Assembly (NCBI RefSeq): GCF_900636745.1
Contig: NZ_LR134310.1
Location: 2,224,501-2,288,500, forward strand
DNA length: 64,000 bases
Source: Actinobacillus equuli
Lineage (GTDB): Bacteria > Pseudomonadota > Gammaproteobacteria > Enterobacterales > Pasteurellaceae
Direction: 5' to 3'
The notes below the pieces were generated by a model. The model was given only the letters and a program-made list of their open reading frames with translations, searched no databases and had not been told where the DNA came from. The translations under genes and the position numbers were made by a program. Of this stretch, positions 10,394-20,096 are shown piece after piece; the first letter of the stretch is position 1, and each line of letters begins with the position of its first letter.

Positions 10394-10400
10394 TTTCTGA

Positions 10401-10431
10401 TAAGGGCGAGTTGAGTACTCGCCCTTAGTTT
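10401..10431 (+). terminator. Terminator after prs
   Basis: Hairpin TAAGGGCGAGT / ACTCGCCCTTA with a 5-nt loop, followed by GTTTATCTATTTCTTT. Strong GC stem eight bases after the stop. Confidence 0.85.
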
Positions 10432-10464
10432 ATCTATTTCTTTCTATTAACCGAAGAGCTCATC

Positions 10465-11475
10465 ATGTATTCCCTCATTCGTAAATGTCTTTTTGCTATG
10501 GACGCTGAAAATGCGCATAATTTTTCCGTTCAAGCGCTTAAACTTGTCGGAAAATTACCTTTTGATCCTTTACCTATTCCTCATAATCCGGTTGAAGTAA
10601 TGGGGCTGCAATTTAAAAATCCCATAGGGCTTGCCGCCGGTGCGGATAAAAACGGCGAAGCGATTGACGGTTTTGGCAAGCTAGGATTCGGTTTTATTGA
10701 AGTCGGAACGGTGACACCGGTTGCACAAGACGGTAATCCTAAGCCACGTCAATTCCGTCTTTTGGAAGCGGAGGGTATCATCAATCGTAATGGCTTTAAT
10801 AATTACGGTGTGGATGTATTGGTAGAAAATGTGAAATGTTCCAAATATGACGGGGTACTCGGAATTAATATCGGTAAGAATGCCTTTACGCCGATCGAGA
10901 ACGCTTTGGATGATTACCAAATTTGTTTACGTAAGGTGTATGAGTATGCCGATTATATTACGGTGAATATTTCTTCACCGAACACAAAGAATCTACGTTC
11001 ATTGCAATACGGTGATGCATTAGATGAATTGCTGAGTGCGTTAAAGCAAGAACAATCAACACTTTCGCAAAAGTTTGCAAAATATAAACCGCTTGTTCTG
11101 AAAATTGCGCCGGATTTAACGGATGAAGAAGTGGCTTCGGTAGCGGATAGTTTGGTACGACATAGGATTGACGGCGTTATTGCCGGTAATACGACGTTAT
11201 CTCGAGAACCGGTAGCAGGTTTAAAACATGCGGAGCAACAAGGCGGCTTAAGCGGTAAGCCGTTACATTCGCTCAGTACTCATTTAATCCGTAGGTTAGC
11301 GAAGGAATTAAACGGGCAGTTACCAATTATTGGTAGCGGAGGTATTCATTCTGTCTCTTCCGGTCAGGAAAAAATTGATGCGGGTGCAAGTTTATTGCAA
11401 GTTTATTCGGCAATGATTTATCAGGGGCCGGCGCTGATTCAAGAGCTGGCCAAACAGGTTAAACTTAATAAATAG
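10465..11475 (+). CDS. pyrD: Dihydroorotate dehydrogenase (quinone), class 2
   Basis: Membrane-associated FMN enzyme that oxidises dihydroorotate to orotate with ubiquinone in pyrimidine synthesis. The 336 aa match class 2. The amphipathic N-terminus [20 protein letters not shown] is the quinone/membrane segment. The FMN-binding core [15 protein letters not shown] and the catalytic serine region [12 protein letters not shown] are intact, as is the phosphate-binding LIGSGGIHS-like stretch IIGSGGIHS. It stands alone between two terminators. Confidence 0.95.
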   Translation: MYSLIRKCLFAMDAENAHNFSVQALKLVGKLPFDPLPIPHNPVEVMGLQFKNPIGLAAGADKNGEAIDGFGKLGFGFIEVGTVTPVAQDGNPKPRQFRLLEAEGIINRNGFNNYGVDVLVENVKCSKYDGVLGINIGKNAFTPIENALDDYQICLRKVYEYADYITVNISSPNTKNLRSLQYGDALDELLSALKQEQSTLSQKFAKYKPLVLKIAPDLTDEEVASVADSLVRHRIDGVIAGNTTLSREPVAGLKHAEQQGGLSGKPLHSLSTHLIRRLAKELNGQLPIIGSGGIHSVSSGQEKIDAGASLLQVYSAMIYQGPALIQELAKQVKLNK

Positions 11476-11480
11476 CCCTT

Positions 11481-11532
11481 AAACAAGCGGTTAAAATTTG
11501 TAAAAAAATTGCAGGTTTTAACCGCTTGTTTA
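11481..11532. terminator. Uptake-signal dyad acting as terminator after pyrD
   Basis: AAACAAGCGGTTAAAA at 11481-11496 pairs perfectly with TTTTAACCGCTTGTTT at 11517-11532. The 16-bp stem lies five bases after the pyrD stop and ends in a T run. Confidence 0.7.
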
Positions 11533-11833
11533 TAGGAAAGACAACGGTTGGCACAGGTCAAAAAAATAGACAAAATAGGTCAATTTTGTTATCTTGTTAG
11601 CCAAAATTTTTCTACAAATTTTCAACATTTTTTATAGTGTGATAAAAAGTGTTTAAAATCAAGTAGATATCGCAAGATATTCACTCGAATAGAAAACAAG
11701 TTTTTACATTTTGTTAAACTTTCTGTGTGTTTTATGTTTAGTCTAATCGAATGAATGTCTATAATTTCATCAAACGATAAGTTTAAGTATAGAGAACTTA
11801 TCACTCATTATTTACTTAAAATAAGGACAACCT
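11533..11833 (+). promoter_or_regulatory. AT-rich leader upstream of aceE
   Basis: About 300 bases without a credible gene. It contains two AGGTCAA words (near 11555 and 11577), long T/A runs and the ribosome site AAGGACAACC just before the aceE ATG. This must hold the pdh operon promoter. I do not see a clear PdhR dyad (ATTGGT-N3-ACCAAT) and no pdhR gene is adjacent. Confidence 0.45.
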
Positions 11834-14488
11834 ATGTCAGAGTTAGAAAGAGATGTAGATCCATTTGAAACCAAAGAGTGGTTAGAATCACTTGATTCAT
11901 TAATCCGTGTAGAAGGTGTTGAACGTGCACAATTCATTATCGATGAATTATTAAGCCAAGCGCGTAAAGATGGCGTGCCGGTTCAATCTGGTGTGACAAC
12001 AGCGTATGTAAATACTATCCCTGTGTCTGCACAACCAGCTTACCCGGGTGACCACAAAATTGAACGTCGTATTCGTTCTGCAGTACGTTGGAACGCTATC
12101 GCAATGGTTTTACGTAGCCAGAAGAAAGATCTTGACTTAGGTGGTCATATTTCAACATTCCAATCAGCGGCAACAATGTATGAAGTGTGCTACAACCACT
12201 TCTTCAAAGCGGCAACTGAGAAAAATGGTGGCGACTTAGTATTCTTCCAAGGTCACGCAGCACCAGGTATGTATGCGCGTGCTTATGTTGAAGGTCGTTT
12301 AACGGAAGAACAATTAGACAATTTCCGTCAAGAAGCATTTGCGGATGGTTTATCTTCATACCCGCACCCGAAATTAATGCCTGAATTCTGGCAATTCTCA
12401 ACCGTATCAATGGGTTTAGGTCCTGTTAATGCGATTTATCAAGCACGTTTCCTAAAATATCTTGAAAACCGTGGCTTAAAAGATACGTCAGACCAAAAAG
12501 TTTACGCATTCTTAGGCGATGGTGAGATGGATGAAATCGAGTCTAAAGGTGCGTTAACATTTGCTGCTCGTGAAAAATTAAATAACTTAATTTTCACTGT
12601 AAGCTGTAACTTACAACGTTTAGACGGTCCGGTAAACGGTAACGGTAAAATCGTTCAAGAATTAGAAGGTTTATTCACCGGTGCAGGTTGGGAAGTAATC
12701 AAAGTATTATGGGGCAGCAACTGGGATAAATTATTCGCGAAAGATACTTCAGGTAAATTAGCACAATTAATGATGGAAGTGGTTGATGGTGACTACTTAA
12801 CCTTCAAATCAAAAGATGGCGCTTATATTCGTGAACACTTCTTCGGTCGTTACCCAGAAACAGCTGCATTAGTAGCGGATATGACAGACGAAGAGATTTG
12901 GGATCTTCGCCGTGGTGCGCACGACAGCGAAAAACTTTACGCTGCATATGCGAAAGCACAAAAATCAGATAAACCAGTTGTGATTTTAGCTCACCAAGTT
13001 AAAGGTTATAAAATCCCTGAAGCAGAAAGTAAAAATACTGCTCACCAATCGAAAAAAATGTCATTAGAAAGCTTAAAAGGCTTCCGTGACTACTTCGAAT
13101 TACCGTTAACCGATGAGCAAGTAGAAAATCTTGAGTACATCAAATTTGCTGAAGGTTCTGAAGAATACAACTATATTCACGGTCAACGTAAAGCATTAAA
13201 CGGTTATGTTCCGGCTCGTCGTCCTAAATTTGACGTAGAGTACAAAGTACCTGCATTAGAAGAATTCAAAGCGTTACTTGAAGAACAACCACGTGGTATT
13301 TCAACCACAATGGCGTTTACGCGTGCATTAAATATCTTATTAAAAGATAAAAATATCGGTAAAACAATCGTTCCGATGATCGTAGACGAAGCGCGTACAT
13401 TCGGTATGGAAGGTTTATTCCGTCAAGTGGGTATTTACAACCCGCACGGTCAAAACTATACGCCTTCAGACCGCGATTTAGTTGCTTACTACCGTGAAGC
13501 GAAAGACGGTCAAGTATTGCAAGAAGGTATTAACGAATTAGGTGGTGCAGCGTCTTGGGTTGCAGCGGCAACGTCTTACTCTGTAAGCAACCAACCGATG
13601 ATTCCATTCTTCATCTATTACTCAATGTTCGGTTTCCAACGTGTGGGTGATATGATGTGGTTAGCGGGTGACCAATTAGCTCGTGGTTTCATGGTGGGTG
13701 GTACGTCTGGTCGTACAACATTAAACGGTGAAGGTTTACAACACGAAGACGGTCATAGCCATATTCAAGCGGGTATTATCCCTAACTGTATTACTTACGA
13801 CCCATCATTTGCGTTTGAAGTTGCGGTAATCATGCAAGACGGTATCAACCGTATGTATGGTGAAAAACAAGAAGATGTTTTCTATTACATGACAACATTA
13901 AACGAAGTAATGGATCAACCTGCAATGCCGGAAGGTGCTGAAGAAGGTATCCGTAAAGGTTTATATAAATTCGAAACCGTTAAAGGTAAAGGCAAAGGTC
14001 ACGTTCAGTTATTAGGTTCTGGTGCAATTATGCGTCACGTTCGTGAAGCGGCACAGATCCTTGCGAATGACTACGGCGTAACTTCAGACGTATTCTCTGC
14101 GCCATCATTCAATGAATTAGCACGTGAAGGTAACGATGCAGTACGTTGGAACTTATTACACCCAACAGCGGAACAACGTGTTCCTTATGTAGCGCAAGTG
14201 TTAGCGGACTTACCGACAGTTGCTTCAACTGACTATGTGAAACAATATGCGGATCAAATCCGTGCGTTCGTACCAAGCAAACACTTCCACGTATTAGGTA
14301 CAGACGGTTTCGGTCGTTCAGACAGCCGTGCTAACTTACGTGAACATTTCGAAGTAGATGCACGTTATGTTGTTGTTGCAGCGTTATCACAATTAGCGAA
14401 AGAAGGCACAGTGGAAACTAAAGTTGTTGCTGATGCAATCGCTAAATTCGGCTTAAACGTAGATCGTATTAACCCGTTATACGCATAA
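11834..14488 (+). CDS. aceE: Pyruvate dehydrogenase E1 component
   Basis: Homodimeric thiamine-diphosphate enzyme that decarboxylates pyruvate and reductively acetylates the lipoyl groups of AceF. It is 884 aa, the normal size for the gamma-proteobacterial form. The ThDP motif starts GDGEMDE (about 229-235). The second half carries the transketolase-like PYR domain with EDGHSHIQAG. Codon use is strongly biased, as expected of a highly expressed gene. It heads the operon aceE-aceF-lpdA. Confidence 0.97.
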   Translation: MSELERDVDPFETKEWLESLDSLIRVEGVERAQFIIDELLSQARKDGVPVQSGVTTAYVNTIPVSAQPAYPGDHKIERRIRSAVRWNAIAMVLRSQKKDLDLGGHISTFQSAATMYEVCYNHFFKAATEKNGGDLVFFQGHAAPGMYARAYVEGRLTEEQLDNFRQEAFADGLSSYPHPKLMPEFWQFSTVSMGLGPVNAIYQARFLKYLENRGLKDTSDQKVYAFLGDGEMDEIESKGALTFAAREKLNNLIFTVSCNLQRLDGPVNGNGKIVQELEGLFTGAGWEVIKVLWGSNWDKLFAKDTSGKLAQLMMEVVDGDYLTFKSKDGAYIREHFFGRYPETAALVADMTDEEIWDLRRGAHDSEKLYAAYAKAQKSDKPVVILAHQVKGYKIPEAESKNTAHQSKKMSLESLKGFRDYFELPLTDEQVENLEYIKFAEGSEEYNYIHGQRKALNGYVPARRPKFDVEYKVPALEEFKALLEEQPRGISTTMAFTRALNILLKDKNIGKTIVPMIVDEARTFGMEGLFRQVGIYNPHGQNYTPSDRDLVAYYREAKDGQVLQEGINELGGAASWVAAATSYSVSNQPMIPFFIYYSMFGFQRVGDMMWLAGDQLARGFMVGGTSGRTTLNGEGLQHEDGHSHIQAGIIPNCITYDPSFAFEVAVIMQDGINRMYGEKQEDVFYYMTTLNEVMDQPAMPEGAEEGIRKGLYKFETVKGKGKGHVQLLGSGAIMRHVREAAQILANDYGVTSDVFSAPSFNELAREGNDAVRWNLLHPTAEQRVPYVAQVLADLPTVASTDYVKQYADQIRAFVPSKHFHVLGTDGFGRSDSRANLREHFEVDARYVVVAALSQLAKEGTVETKVVADAIAKFGLNVDRINPLYA

Positions 14489-14508
14489 TTAAAAATTAGA
14501 AAAACGAT

Positions 14509-14600
14509 TGTAGGGGCGTACTGCGTGCGTCCATTATGATTGGGTTTTAGAAGAGCGGTTAAATTTGCAAAATTTTTTGCAAAACTGACCGCTTGTACAA
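14509..14600. repeat. Intergenic repeat with REP-like word plus uptake-signal dyad
   Basis: TGTAGGGGCGTACTGCGTGC starts a short REP-like element, followed by an inverted pair built from GAGCGGTTAAATTTGCAAAA and TTTTGCAAAACTGACCGCTT. It separates aceE from aceF and could tune mRNA levels. A related word GTAGGGAC appears upstream of lpdA. Confidence 0.5.
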
Positions 14601-14615
14601 TGAAGGATTACCAAA

Positions 14616-16505
14616 ATGTCAAAACAAATTAATGTACCAGACATCGGTTCGGATGAAGTATCAGTAACCGAAGTAATGGTTAAAGTAGGCGATACTATTA
14701 CTGTAGATCAATCAATTATTAATGTAGAAGGCGACAAAGCTTCAATGGAAGTGCCGGCACCGGAAGCAGGTATTGTTAAAGAAGTTTTAGTAAAAGTGGG
14801 CGATAAAGTAACAACTGGCTCACCAATGTTAGTGTTAGAAGCGGCAGAAGCAGTATCTGCTCCGGCAGCAGAAGCGCCGGCTCAAGCAGCGGCACCTGTA
14901 GCAACGGCATCAGCAGTTGTTGAAGTGAATGTGCCTGATATCGGTTCAGACGAAGTAAACGTAACCGAAATTATGGTTAAAGTTGGTGATTCAGTTGAAG
15001 TTGATCAATCAATCATCAATGTAGAAGGTGATAAAGCTTCTATGGAAGTTCCGGCACCAATCGCAGGCGTAGTAAAAGAGATCTTAATCAACGTAGGCGA
15101 TAAAGTTTCAACCGGTAAATTAATTATGAAATTTGAAACTGCGTCAGCAGCGCCAGCTGCAGCGGAAGCTCCGGCTCAAGCGACTGCCCCAGCGGCAACA
15201 ACTTCAGCAATCAAAGAAGTAAATGTACCGGATATCGGCGGTGATGAAGTAAACGTAACTGAAATCATGGTAAATGTTGGTGATACAGTATCTGAAGAGC
15301 AATCTTTAATTACTGTTGAAGGCGACAAAGCTTCAATGGAAGTTCCGGCACCATTTGCAGGTGTTGTAAAAGAAATTTTAGTGAAATCTGGTGATAAAGT
15401 GTCAACCGGTTCATTAATCATGAAATTTGAAGTTCAAGGTGCGGCACCGGCGGCAGCTCCTGCTCCAGTTGCTCAAGCAGCAGCGCCAGCGGCACAATCT
15501 GCACAACCGGCTCAAGGCGGTAACGTTTCTGGTTTAAGCCAAGATGCGGTAGTAGCGGCAGGTGCTTATGCACACGCGACACCGGTAATTCGTCGTTTAG
15601 CACGTGAATTCGGTGTGAACTTAGATAAAGTGAAAGGTTCAGGTCGTAAAGGTCGTATTGTTAAAGAAGATATTCAAGCATACGTTAAAACTGCAGTTAA
15701 AGCGTTTGAAACAGGTACTGTTGCAGCGGCAGCGGGTAACGGTGTTGCAAACGGTGCAGGTTTAGGCTTATTACCATGGCCGAAAGTAGACTTCAGCAAA
15801 TTCGGTGAAGTTGAAGAAGTAGAATTAAGCCGTATCAATAAAATTTCTGGTGCGAACTTACACCGTAACTGGGTAATGATTCCTCACGTTACACACTTCG
15901 ATCGTACAGATATCACAGAATTAGAAGCGTTCCGTAAAGAACAGAACAAGATTGTTGAAAAACAAAAACTTGATGTGAAGATCACACCGGTTGTGTTCAT
16001 TATGAAAGCGGTAGCGAAAGCATTAGAAGCATATCCACGTTTCAACAGCTCAATTTCTGAAGACGGTCAAAAATTAACAATTAAGAAATACATCAACATC
16101 GGTGTTGCGGTGGATACACCAAACGGTTTAGTTGTTCCTGTGTTCAAAAATGTGAATAAGAAAGGTATTATCGAACTTTCACGTGAGTTAATGGAAGTTT
16201 CTAAGAAAGCGCGTGACGGTAAACTTTCTGGTTCTGATATGCAAGGCGGCTGTTTCACCATTTCAAGCCTTGGCGGTATCGGTACAACCCACTTCACACC
16301 AATCGTGAATGCACCGGAAGTTGCAATTTTAGGCGTATCTAAGTCTGAAATGGCACCGGTATGGAATGGTAAAGAGTTTGAGCCACGCTTAATGCTTCCG
16401 CTTTCATTATCATTCGACCACCGTGTAATCGATGGTGCTGATGGTGCAAGATTCTTAAGCTACATCAATGGTGTATTAGCAGACATTCGTCGCTTAGTTA
16501 TGTAA
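14616..16505 (+). CDS. aceF: Pyruvate dehydrogenase E2, dihydrolipoyl acetyltransferase
   Basis: Core of the pyruvate dehydrogenase complex; transfers acetyl groups from lipoyl arms to CoA. The 629-aa protein has three lipoyl domains, each with the lipoylated lysine in [12 protein letters not shown] (K41, K140, K238), joined by Ala/Pro-rich linkers. A peripheral-subunit-binding domain ([14 protein letters not shown], about 324-360) and a catalytic domain with [12 protein letters not shown] near the C-terminus follow. Three lipoyl domains is the enterobacterial-type count. Confidence 0.97.
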   Translation: MSKQINVPDIGSDEVSVTEVMVKVGDTITVDQSIINVEGDKASMEVPAPEAGIVKEVLVKVGDKVTTGSPMLVLEAAEAVSAPAAEAPAQAAAPVATASAVVEVNVPDIGSDEVNVTEIMVKVGDSVEVDQSIINVEGDKASMEVPAPIAGVVKEILINVGDKVSTGKLIMKFETASAAPAAAEAPAQATAPAATTSAIKEVNVPDIGGDEVNVTEIMVNVGDTVSEEQSLITVEGDKASMEVPAPFAGVVKEILVKSGDKVSTGSLIMKFEVQGAAPAAAPAPVAQAAAPAAQSAQPAQGGNVSGLSQDAVVAAGAYAHATPVIRRLAREFGVNLDKVKGSGRKGRIVKEDIQAYVKTAVKAFETGTVAAAAGNGVANGAGLGLLPWPKVDFSKFGEVEEVELSRINKISGANLHRNWVMIPHVTHFDRTDITELEAFRKEQNKIVEKQKLDVKITPVVFIMKAVAKALEAYPRFNSSISEDGQKLTIKKYINIGVAVDTPNGLVVPVFKNVNKKGIIELSRELMEVSKKARDGKLSGSDMQGGCFTISSLGGIGTTHFTPIVNAPEVAILGVSKSEMAPVWNGKEFEPRLMLPLSLSFDHRVIDGADGARFLSYINGVLADIRRLVM

Positions 16506-16510
16506 TAGGT

Positions 16511-16605
16511 AAGCGGTTAAATTTGTAAAAAATTTTGCAAAATTGACCGCTTGTATCGTAGGGACACACTGTGTGTGTCCAAGGACGTAAACATTGCGTC
16601 CCTAC
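16511..16605. repeat. Uptake-signal dyad plus REP-like palindrome before lpdA
   Basis: AAGCGGTTAAATTTG pairs with AAATTGACCGCTTG, then GTAGGGACACACTGTGTGTG (from 16558) leads into a reverse copy ending GCGTCCCTAC (16605). The outer GTAGGGAC / GTCCCTAC arms are inverted. Confidence 0.55.
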
Positions 16606-16620
16606 AATAAAGGAATAAAT

Positions 16621-18045
16621 ATGAGCAAAGAAATTAAAACGCAAGTCGTTGTGCTTGGTGCAGGTCCTGCCGGTTACTCAGCAGCATTCCGTTGTGCTGA
16701 CTTAGGCTTAGAAACTGTAATTGTTGAGCGTTACTCAACTTTAGGTGGTGTGTGCTTAAACGTAGGTTGTATCCCATCTAAAGCGTTATTACACGTTGCA
16801 AAAGTTATTGAAGAAGCAAAACATGCAGAGAAAAACGGTGTAACTTTTGGTGAACCAACAATTGATTTAGATAAAGTACGTGCGGGTAAAGAAGCGGTTG
16901 TTTCTAAATTAACCGGTGGTTTAGCAGGTATGGCTAAAGCACGTAAAGTAACTGTAGTAGAAGGTTTAGCAGCATTTACTGATCCGAATACTTTAGTTGC
17001 TCGTGACCGTGACGGTAATCCAACAACAATTAAATTCGATAACGCGATTATTGCTGCGGGCTCTCGTCCGATTCAGCTTCCGTTTATCCCACACGAAGAT
17101 CCTCGTATTTGGGATTCAACAGATGCGCTTAAATTAAAAGAAGTACCGAAAAAATTACTCGTAATGGGTGGCGGTATTATCGGTTTAGAAATGGGTACAG
17201 TATATAACGCTTTAGGTTCAGAAGTTGAAGTGGTTGAAATGTTTGACCAAGTCATTCCTGCAGCTGATAAAGACATTGTTGCAATCTACACCAAACAAAT
17301 CGAGAAAAAATTCAAGTTAATGCTTGAAACTAAAGTAACCGCAGTTGAAGCGAAAGATGACGGTATCTATGTTTCAATGGAAGGTAAAGCGTGTAACGAT
17401 ACTAAACGTTATGATGCGGTATTAGTTGCTATCGGTCGTGTACCAAACGGTAAATTAATCGATGCGGGTAAAGCTGGCGTAAATGTTGACGACCGCGGTT
17501 TTATCGCAGTTGACAAACAAATGCGTACTAACGTACCACACATCTTCGCTATCGGTGATATCGTTGGTCAGCCAATGTTAGCTCACAAAGGTGTTCACGA
17601 AGGTCACGTTGCTGCAGAAGTTATTGCAGGTCAAAAACACTACTTCGATCCGAAAGTGATTCCATCAATCGCTTATACTGAGCCGGAAGTTGCTTGGGTA
17701 GGTAAAACAGAAAAAGAATGTCGCCAAGAAGGCTTAAACTTTGAAGTGGCGAAATTCCCATGGGCTGCATCGGGTCGTGCGATTGCTTCTGAGTGTTCAG
17801 AAGGTATGACTAAACTTATCTTCGATAAAGATACACATCGTTTACTCGGTGGTGCAATCGTAGGTAGCAACGGCGGCGAATTATTAGGCGAAATCGGTCT
17901 TGCAATCGAAATGGGTTGTGATGCGGAAGATATCGCTTTAACTATCCACGCTCACCCTACATTACACGAATCTGTAGGTTTAGCAGCGGAAGTGTTTGAA
18001 GGTTCTATCACTGACTTACCAAACGCAAAAGCGAAAAAACGCTAA
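16621..18045 (+). CDS. lpdA: Dihydrolipoyl dehydrogenase (E3)
   Basis: FAD-dependent disulfide oxidoreductase that reoxidises lipoamide in pyruvate, 2-oxoglutarate and glycine-cleavage complexes. From ATG 16621 it has 474 aa. The FAD fold GAGPAGYSAA (13-22), redox pair C45-C50 in GGVCLNVGCIPSK, NAD-binding GGGIIGLEMG, and the C-terminal active-site base HAHPTLHE are all present. The ribosome site AAAGGAATAA supports 16621; the earlier in-frame ATG at 16594 reads the repeat. Confidence 0.97.
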   Translation: MSKEIKTQVVVLGAGPAGYSAAFRCADLGLETVIVERYSTLGGVCLNVGCIPSKALLHVAKVIEEAKHAEKNGVTFGEPTIDLDKVRAGKEAVVSKLTGGLAGMAKARKVTVVEGLAAFTDPNTLVARDRDGNPTTIKFDNAIIAAGSRPIQLPFIPHEDPRIWDSTDALKLKEVPKKLLVMGGGIIGLEMGTVYNALGSEVEVVEMFDQVIPAADKDIVAIYTKQIEKKFKLMLETKVTAVEAKDDGIYVSMEGKACNDTKRYDAVLVAIGRVPNGKLIDAGKAGVNVDDRGFIAVDKQMRTNVPHIFAIGDIVGQPMLAHKGVHEGHVAAEVIAGQKHYFDPKVIPSIAYTEPEVAWVGKTEKECRQEGLNFEVAKFPWAASGRAIASECSEGMTKLIFDKDTHRLLGGAIVGSNGGELLGEIGLAIEMGCDAEDIALTIHAHPTLHESVGLAAEVFEGSITDLPNAKAKKR

Positions 18046-18068
18046 TAGGTTAATTTAACTTATTTATA

Positions 18069-18117
18069 CAAGCGGTTGAAATTTGCAAAAAAATAGCAGA
18101 TTTCAACCGCTTTTTTA
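18069..18117 (+). terminator. Terminator after lpdA (uptake-signal dyad)
   Basis: ACAAGCGGTTGAAATTTGC and GATTTCAACCGCTTTTTTA form an imperfect long hairpin with a run of six T, 24 bases past the stop. Ends the aceEF-lpdA transcript. Confidence 0.75.
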
Positions 18118-18245
18118 TATGCTAAAAGATCGGATTAATAACTTGATTTATGCTTATAAAATCAACTAATTAGCGCTATATTTATTAATTTTTCAGCATT
18201 GTGATCTTTTTTTCAGCATTTGAAATAAAATAATCAAATTAGCAT

Positions 18246-18273
18246 TTGACATAGGTCTGAAAATCCGTAAAAT
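18246..18273 (+). promoter_or_regulatory. Promoter of the tRNA-Gly/tRNA-Cys unit
   Basis: TTGACA at 18246-18251, a 16-nt spacer and TAAAAT at 18268-18273, followed by a G/C-rich discriminator. This is a strong sigma-70 promoter 31 bases before the first tRNA. Confidence 0.75.
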
Positions 18274-18304
18274 GCACCTCGTTCCTTACGAACAAAGCCT
18301 TAAA

Positions 18305-18380
<76 letters not shown>

Positions 18381-18397
18381 TTAAATCTATTCAATAC

Positions 18398-18471
18398 GGC
18401 GTGTTAGCAAAGCGGTTATGCACTGGATTGCAAATCCATGTAGATCGGTTCGACTCCGGTACACGCCTCCA
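18398..18471 (+). tRNA. tRNA-Cys (anticodon GCA)
   Basis: 74-nt cloverleaf: acceptor GGCGTGT/ACACGCC, anticodon loop ATTGCAAAT with GCA at 18430-18432, T-arm CGGTTCGACTCCGG, and CCA at 18469-18471. It is co-transcribed with tRNA-Gly and is the likely integration site of the adjacent P2-like prophage. Confidence 0.97.
18451..18471 (+). other. Probable attL: 3' end of tRNA-Cys
   Basis: P4-family integrases usually recombine in tRNA 3' ends and leave the int gene next to attL. Here int begins 166 bases after tRNA-Cys. The core would be within the T-arm/acceptor half; the matching attR must lie beyond the right edge, so this is inference. Confidence 0.5.
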
Positions 18472-18637
18472 AAAATTACGTTCCCCAACGCTCAAAACAT
18501 AAGAAATGCTAAGAAAATCAAAGGCTTTTGTCTTTTACAACGATCTACGAAGATCAGCTTAGCTCAATGTTACTCAAAAAAATGGTAGTACAAATGGAGT
18601 ATAAAAATTCCATCGTACTCAAGGAGATGAGCGAAAA

Positions 18638-19846
18638 ATGGCAGTAATAATAAAACCTCTAACTGCGCAACAAATCAACAATGCAACACCCGAACAAAGT
18701 CCATTAAGAGATGGAGAGGGATTAATTCTTTTTATCACAAATACTTCGAAAAAATGGCGACTTGATTACAAGCGACCGATAACAAAATCCAGAACGTCTA
18801 TCACTCTTGGAGATTATCCGGATATATCACTCAAAGAAGCTCGTCAGCTACGACAGTTTTATCGTGGGTTGCTTGCTGACGGGATAGACCCGAAAAAATA
18901 TCTACGAGAAAAAGAAGCTGAAAAAGCTGATCGTATTGAAAATAGCTTTTATAAAATCGCGGTAAAGTGGAAGGCATTTAAATCGCAAAAAGTTGAAGAA
19001 GAAACGATGTTTGATGAGTGGCGACGACTTGATAAACACATATTCCCTAAACTTGGTGCTCGACCGATTAAAGATATTAATTCTCGTTTGCTTGTGGAAG
19101 TATTGCAACCGGTTTACCGGAAGGGGCATACATCGGTAATCGAAAAATCGCTAAGAAGTATAGAAGGAATCATGGATTATGCCGAAAACATCGGTTTAAT
19201 TGAATTTCATAATTGTCACAAAGCGAAAAAAGCATTTCATTACAAACCAGCTTCCAAAAACCCGACGATTGCAATAGAGGAATTACCGAATTTTATACGA
19301 AGAATAGCCGGCTCGACATCATCGCACATCAATATTCACTTAGTCTTTTGGACTCTGCTTACCGGCGTTCGTCCAGCGGAAGCCGTATCGGTAGAGTGGA
19401 GTGAAATTGATTTTGAAAAGATGTTGTGGTGCATCCCAAAAGAAAAAATGAAAGGGCATAAAGACAAAAAACGCCCCCATACTGTGCCGCTATCTCCGCA
19501 AGCGGTCGAAATTTTAAAAAGAATGTACTCATTTACAGGCCGTTATCGTTTCGTATTTCCAAACTTTAATAAGCCGTACCAACCACAGAGCAGCGAAGCG
19601 GCAAACAACACAATGGCCCGCAATGGCTATAAAGGGCGATTTACGTCACATGGTATGCGAGCATTATTAAAGACGTGGTGTGCACAGCAGGGCGTGCCGA
19701 CAGCCGTGAGTGAATCTATTCTTGCGCACAGTATCGGAAATAAACTCGAAGAGACTTATAACCGCTACAACTATCTTGATGAGCGAAGAAAAGTGATGAA
19801 TAACTGGGGTCAATTTATTGCCGATTGCGGTTTAAAATGGCCCTAA
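18638..19846 (+). CDS. int: P4-family tyrosine integrase
   Basis: The 402-aa site-specific recombinase has an N-terminal DUF4102 arm-binding domain (about 1-95, with SRTSITLGDYPDISLKEAR), a core-binding region (about 105-200) and a catalytic domain. The tetrad is visible as R245 (LTGVRPAEA), H338-R341 (SHGMR), H364 (ILAHS) and the nucleophile Y374 in ETYNR. GGAGATGAGCG precedes the ATG. It reads away from tRNA-Cys and converges with the early operon, with a shared terminator between. It probably integrates and excises the P2-like prophage. Confidence 0.93.
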   Translation: MAVIIKPLTAQQINNATPEQSPLRDGEGLILFITNTSKKWRLDYKRPITKSRTSITLGDYPDISLKEARQLRQFYRGLLADGIDPKKYLREKEAEKADRIENSFYKIAVKWKAFKSQKVEEETMFDEWRRLDKHIFPKLGARPIKDINSRLLVEVLQPVYRKGHTSVIEKSLRSIEGIMDYAENIGLIEFHNCHKAKKAFHYKPASKNPTIAIEELPNFIRRIAGSTSSHINIHLVFWTLLTGVRPAEAVSVEWSEIDFEKMLWCIPKEKMKGHKDKKRPHTVPLSPQAVEILKRMYSFTGRYRFVFPNFNKPYQPQSSEAANNTMARNGYKGRFTSHGMRALLKTWCAQQGVPTAVSESILAHSIGNKLEETYNRYNYLDERRKVMNNWGQFIADCGLKWP

Positions 19847-19878
19847 CAAAAAAGCGAGATATTAATATCTCGCTTTTT
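19847..19878. terminator. Bidirectional terminator between int and the early operon
   Basis: Perfect palindrome AAAAGCGAGATATTAATATC-type stem with poly-A before and poly-T after, covering both int and the convergent operon ending at 19881. Confidence 0.85.
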
Positions 19879-19880
19879 AT

Positions 19881-20096
19881 TTATCTCTCATCAATCAACT
19901 TCTGCATATATCGCTGAACTTCTTCTTTTACGTAAAAAACTAATCCATTAAATTTAATTTTTTTAGGAAAATCCTCACGGAAGTATTCAGATTTTGGATT
20001 TTGCCAACGGTCAAAAACAGCTCGACTTACGTTAAAAAGTTTCATCACTTCATTTTTTCGTAAAAATTCGATGTCTTGGCTTCCATTATTAATCAT
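19881..20096 (-). CDS. AlpA-like HTH regulator / excisionase-type protein
   Basis: The 71-aa protein carries a MerR/AlpA-type helix-turn-helix: EFLRKNEVMKLFNVSRAVFDRW followed by FPKKIKFNGLVFYVKEEVQRYM. AlpA-like proteins act as activators of integrase/excision or as excisionases in P4-type and P2-type prophages. It is the last gene of the leftward early operon, its start overlapping the upstream gene by ATGA. Directionality control of int is inferred from family and position. Confidence 0.7.
   Translation of the reverse strand: MINNGSQDIEFLRKNEVMKLFNVSRAVFDRWQNPKSEYFREDFPKKIKFNGLVFYVKEEVQRYMQKLIDER

Noticed and set aside
4865-11532. Repeated AAGCGGT words as a possible CRISPR array
   Set aside because: Irregular spacing of kilobases, inverted pairs rather than direct repeats, and a known uptake-signal motif.
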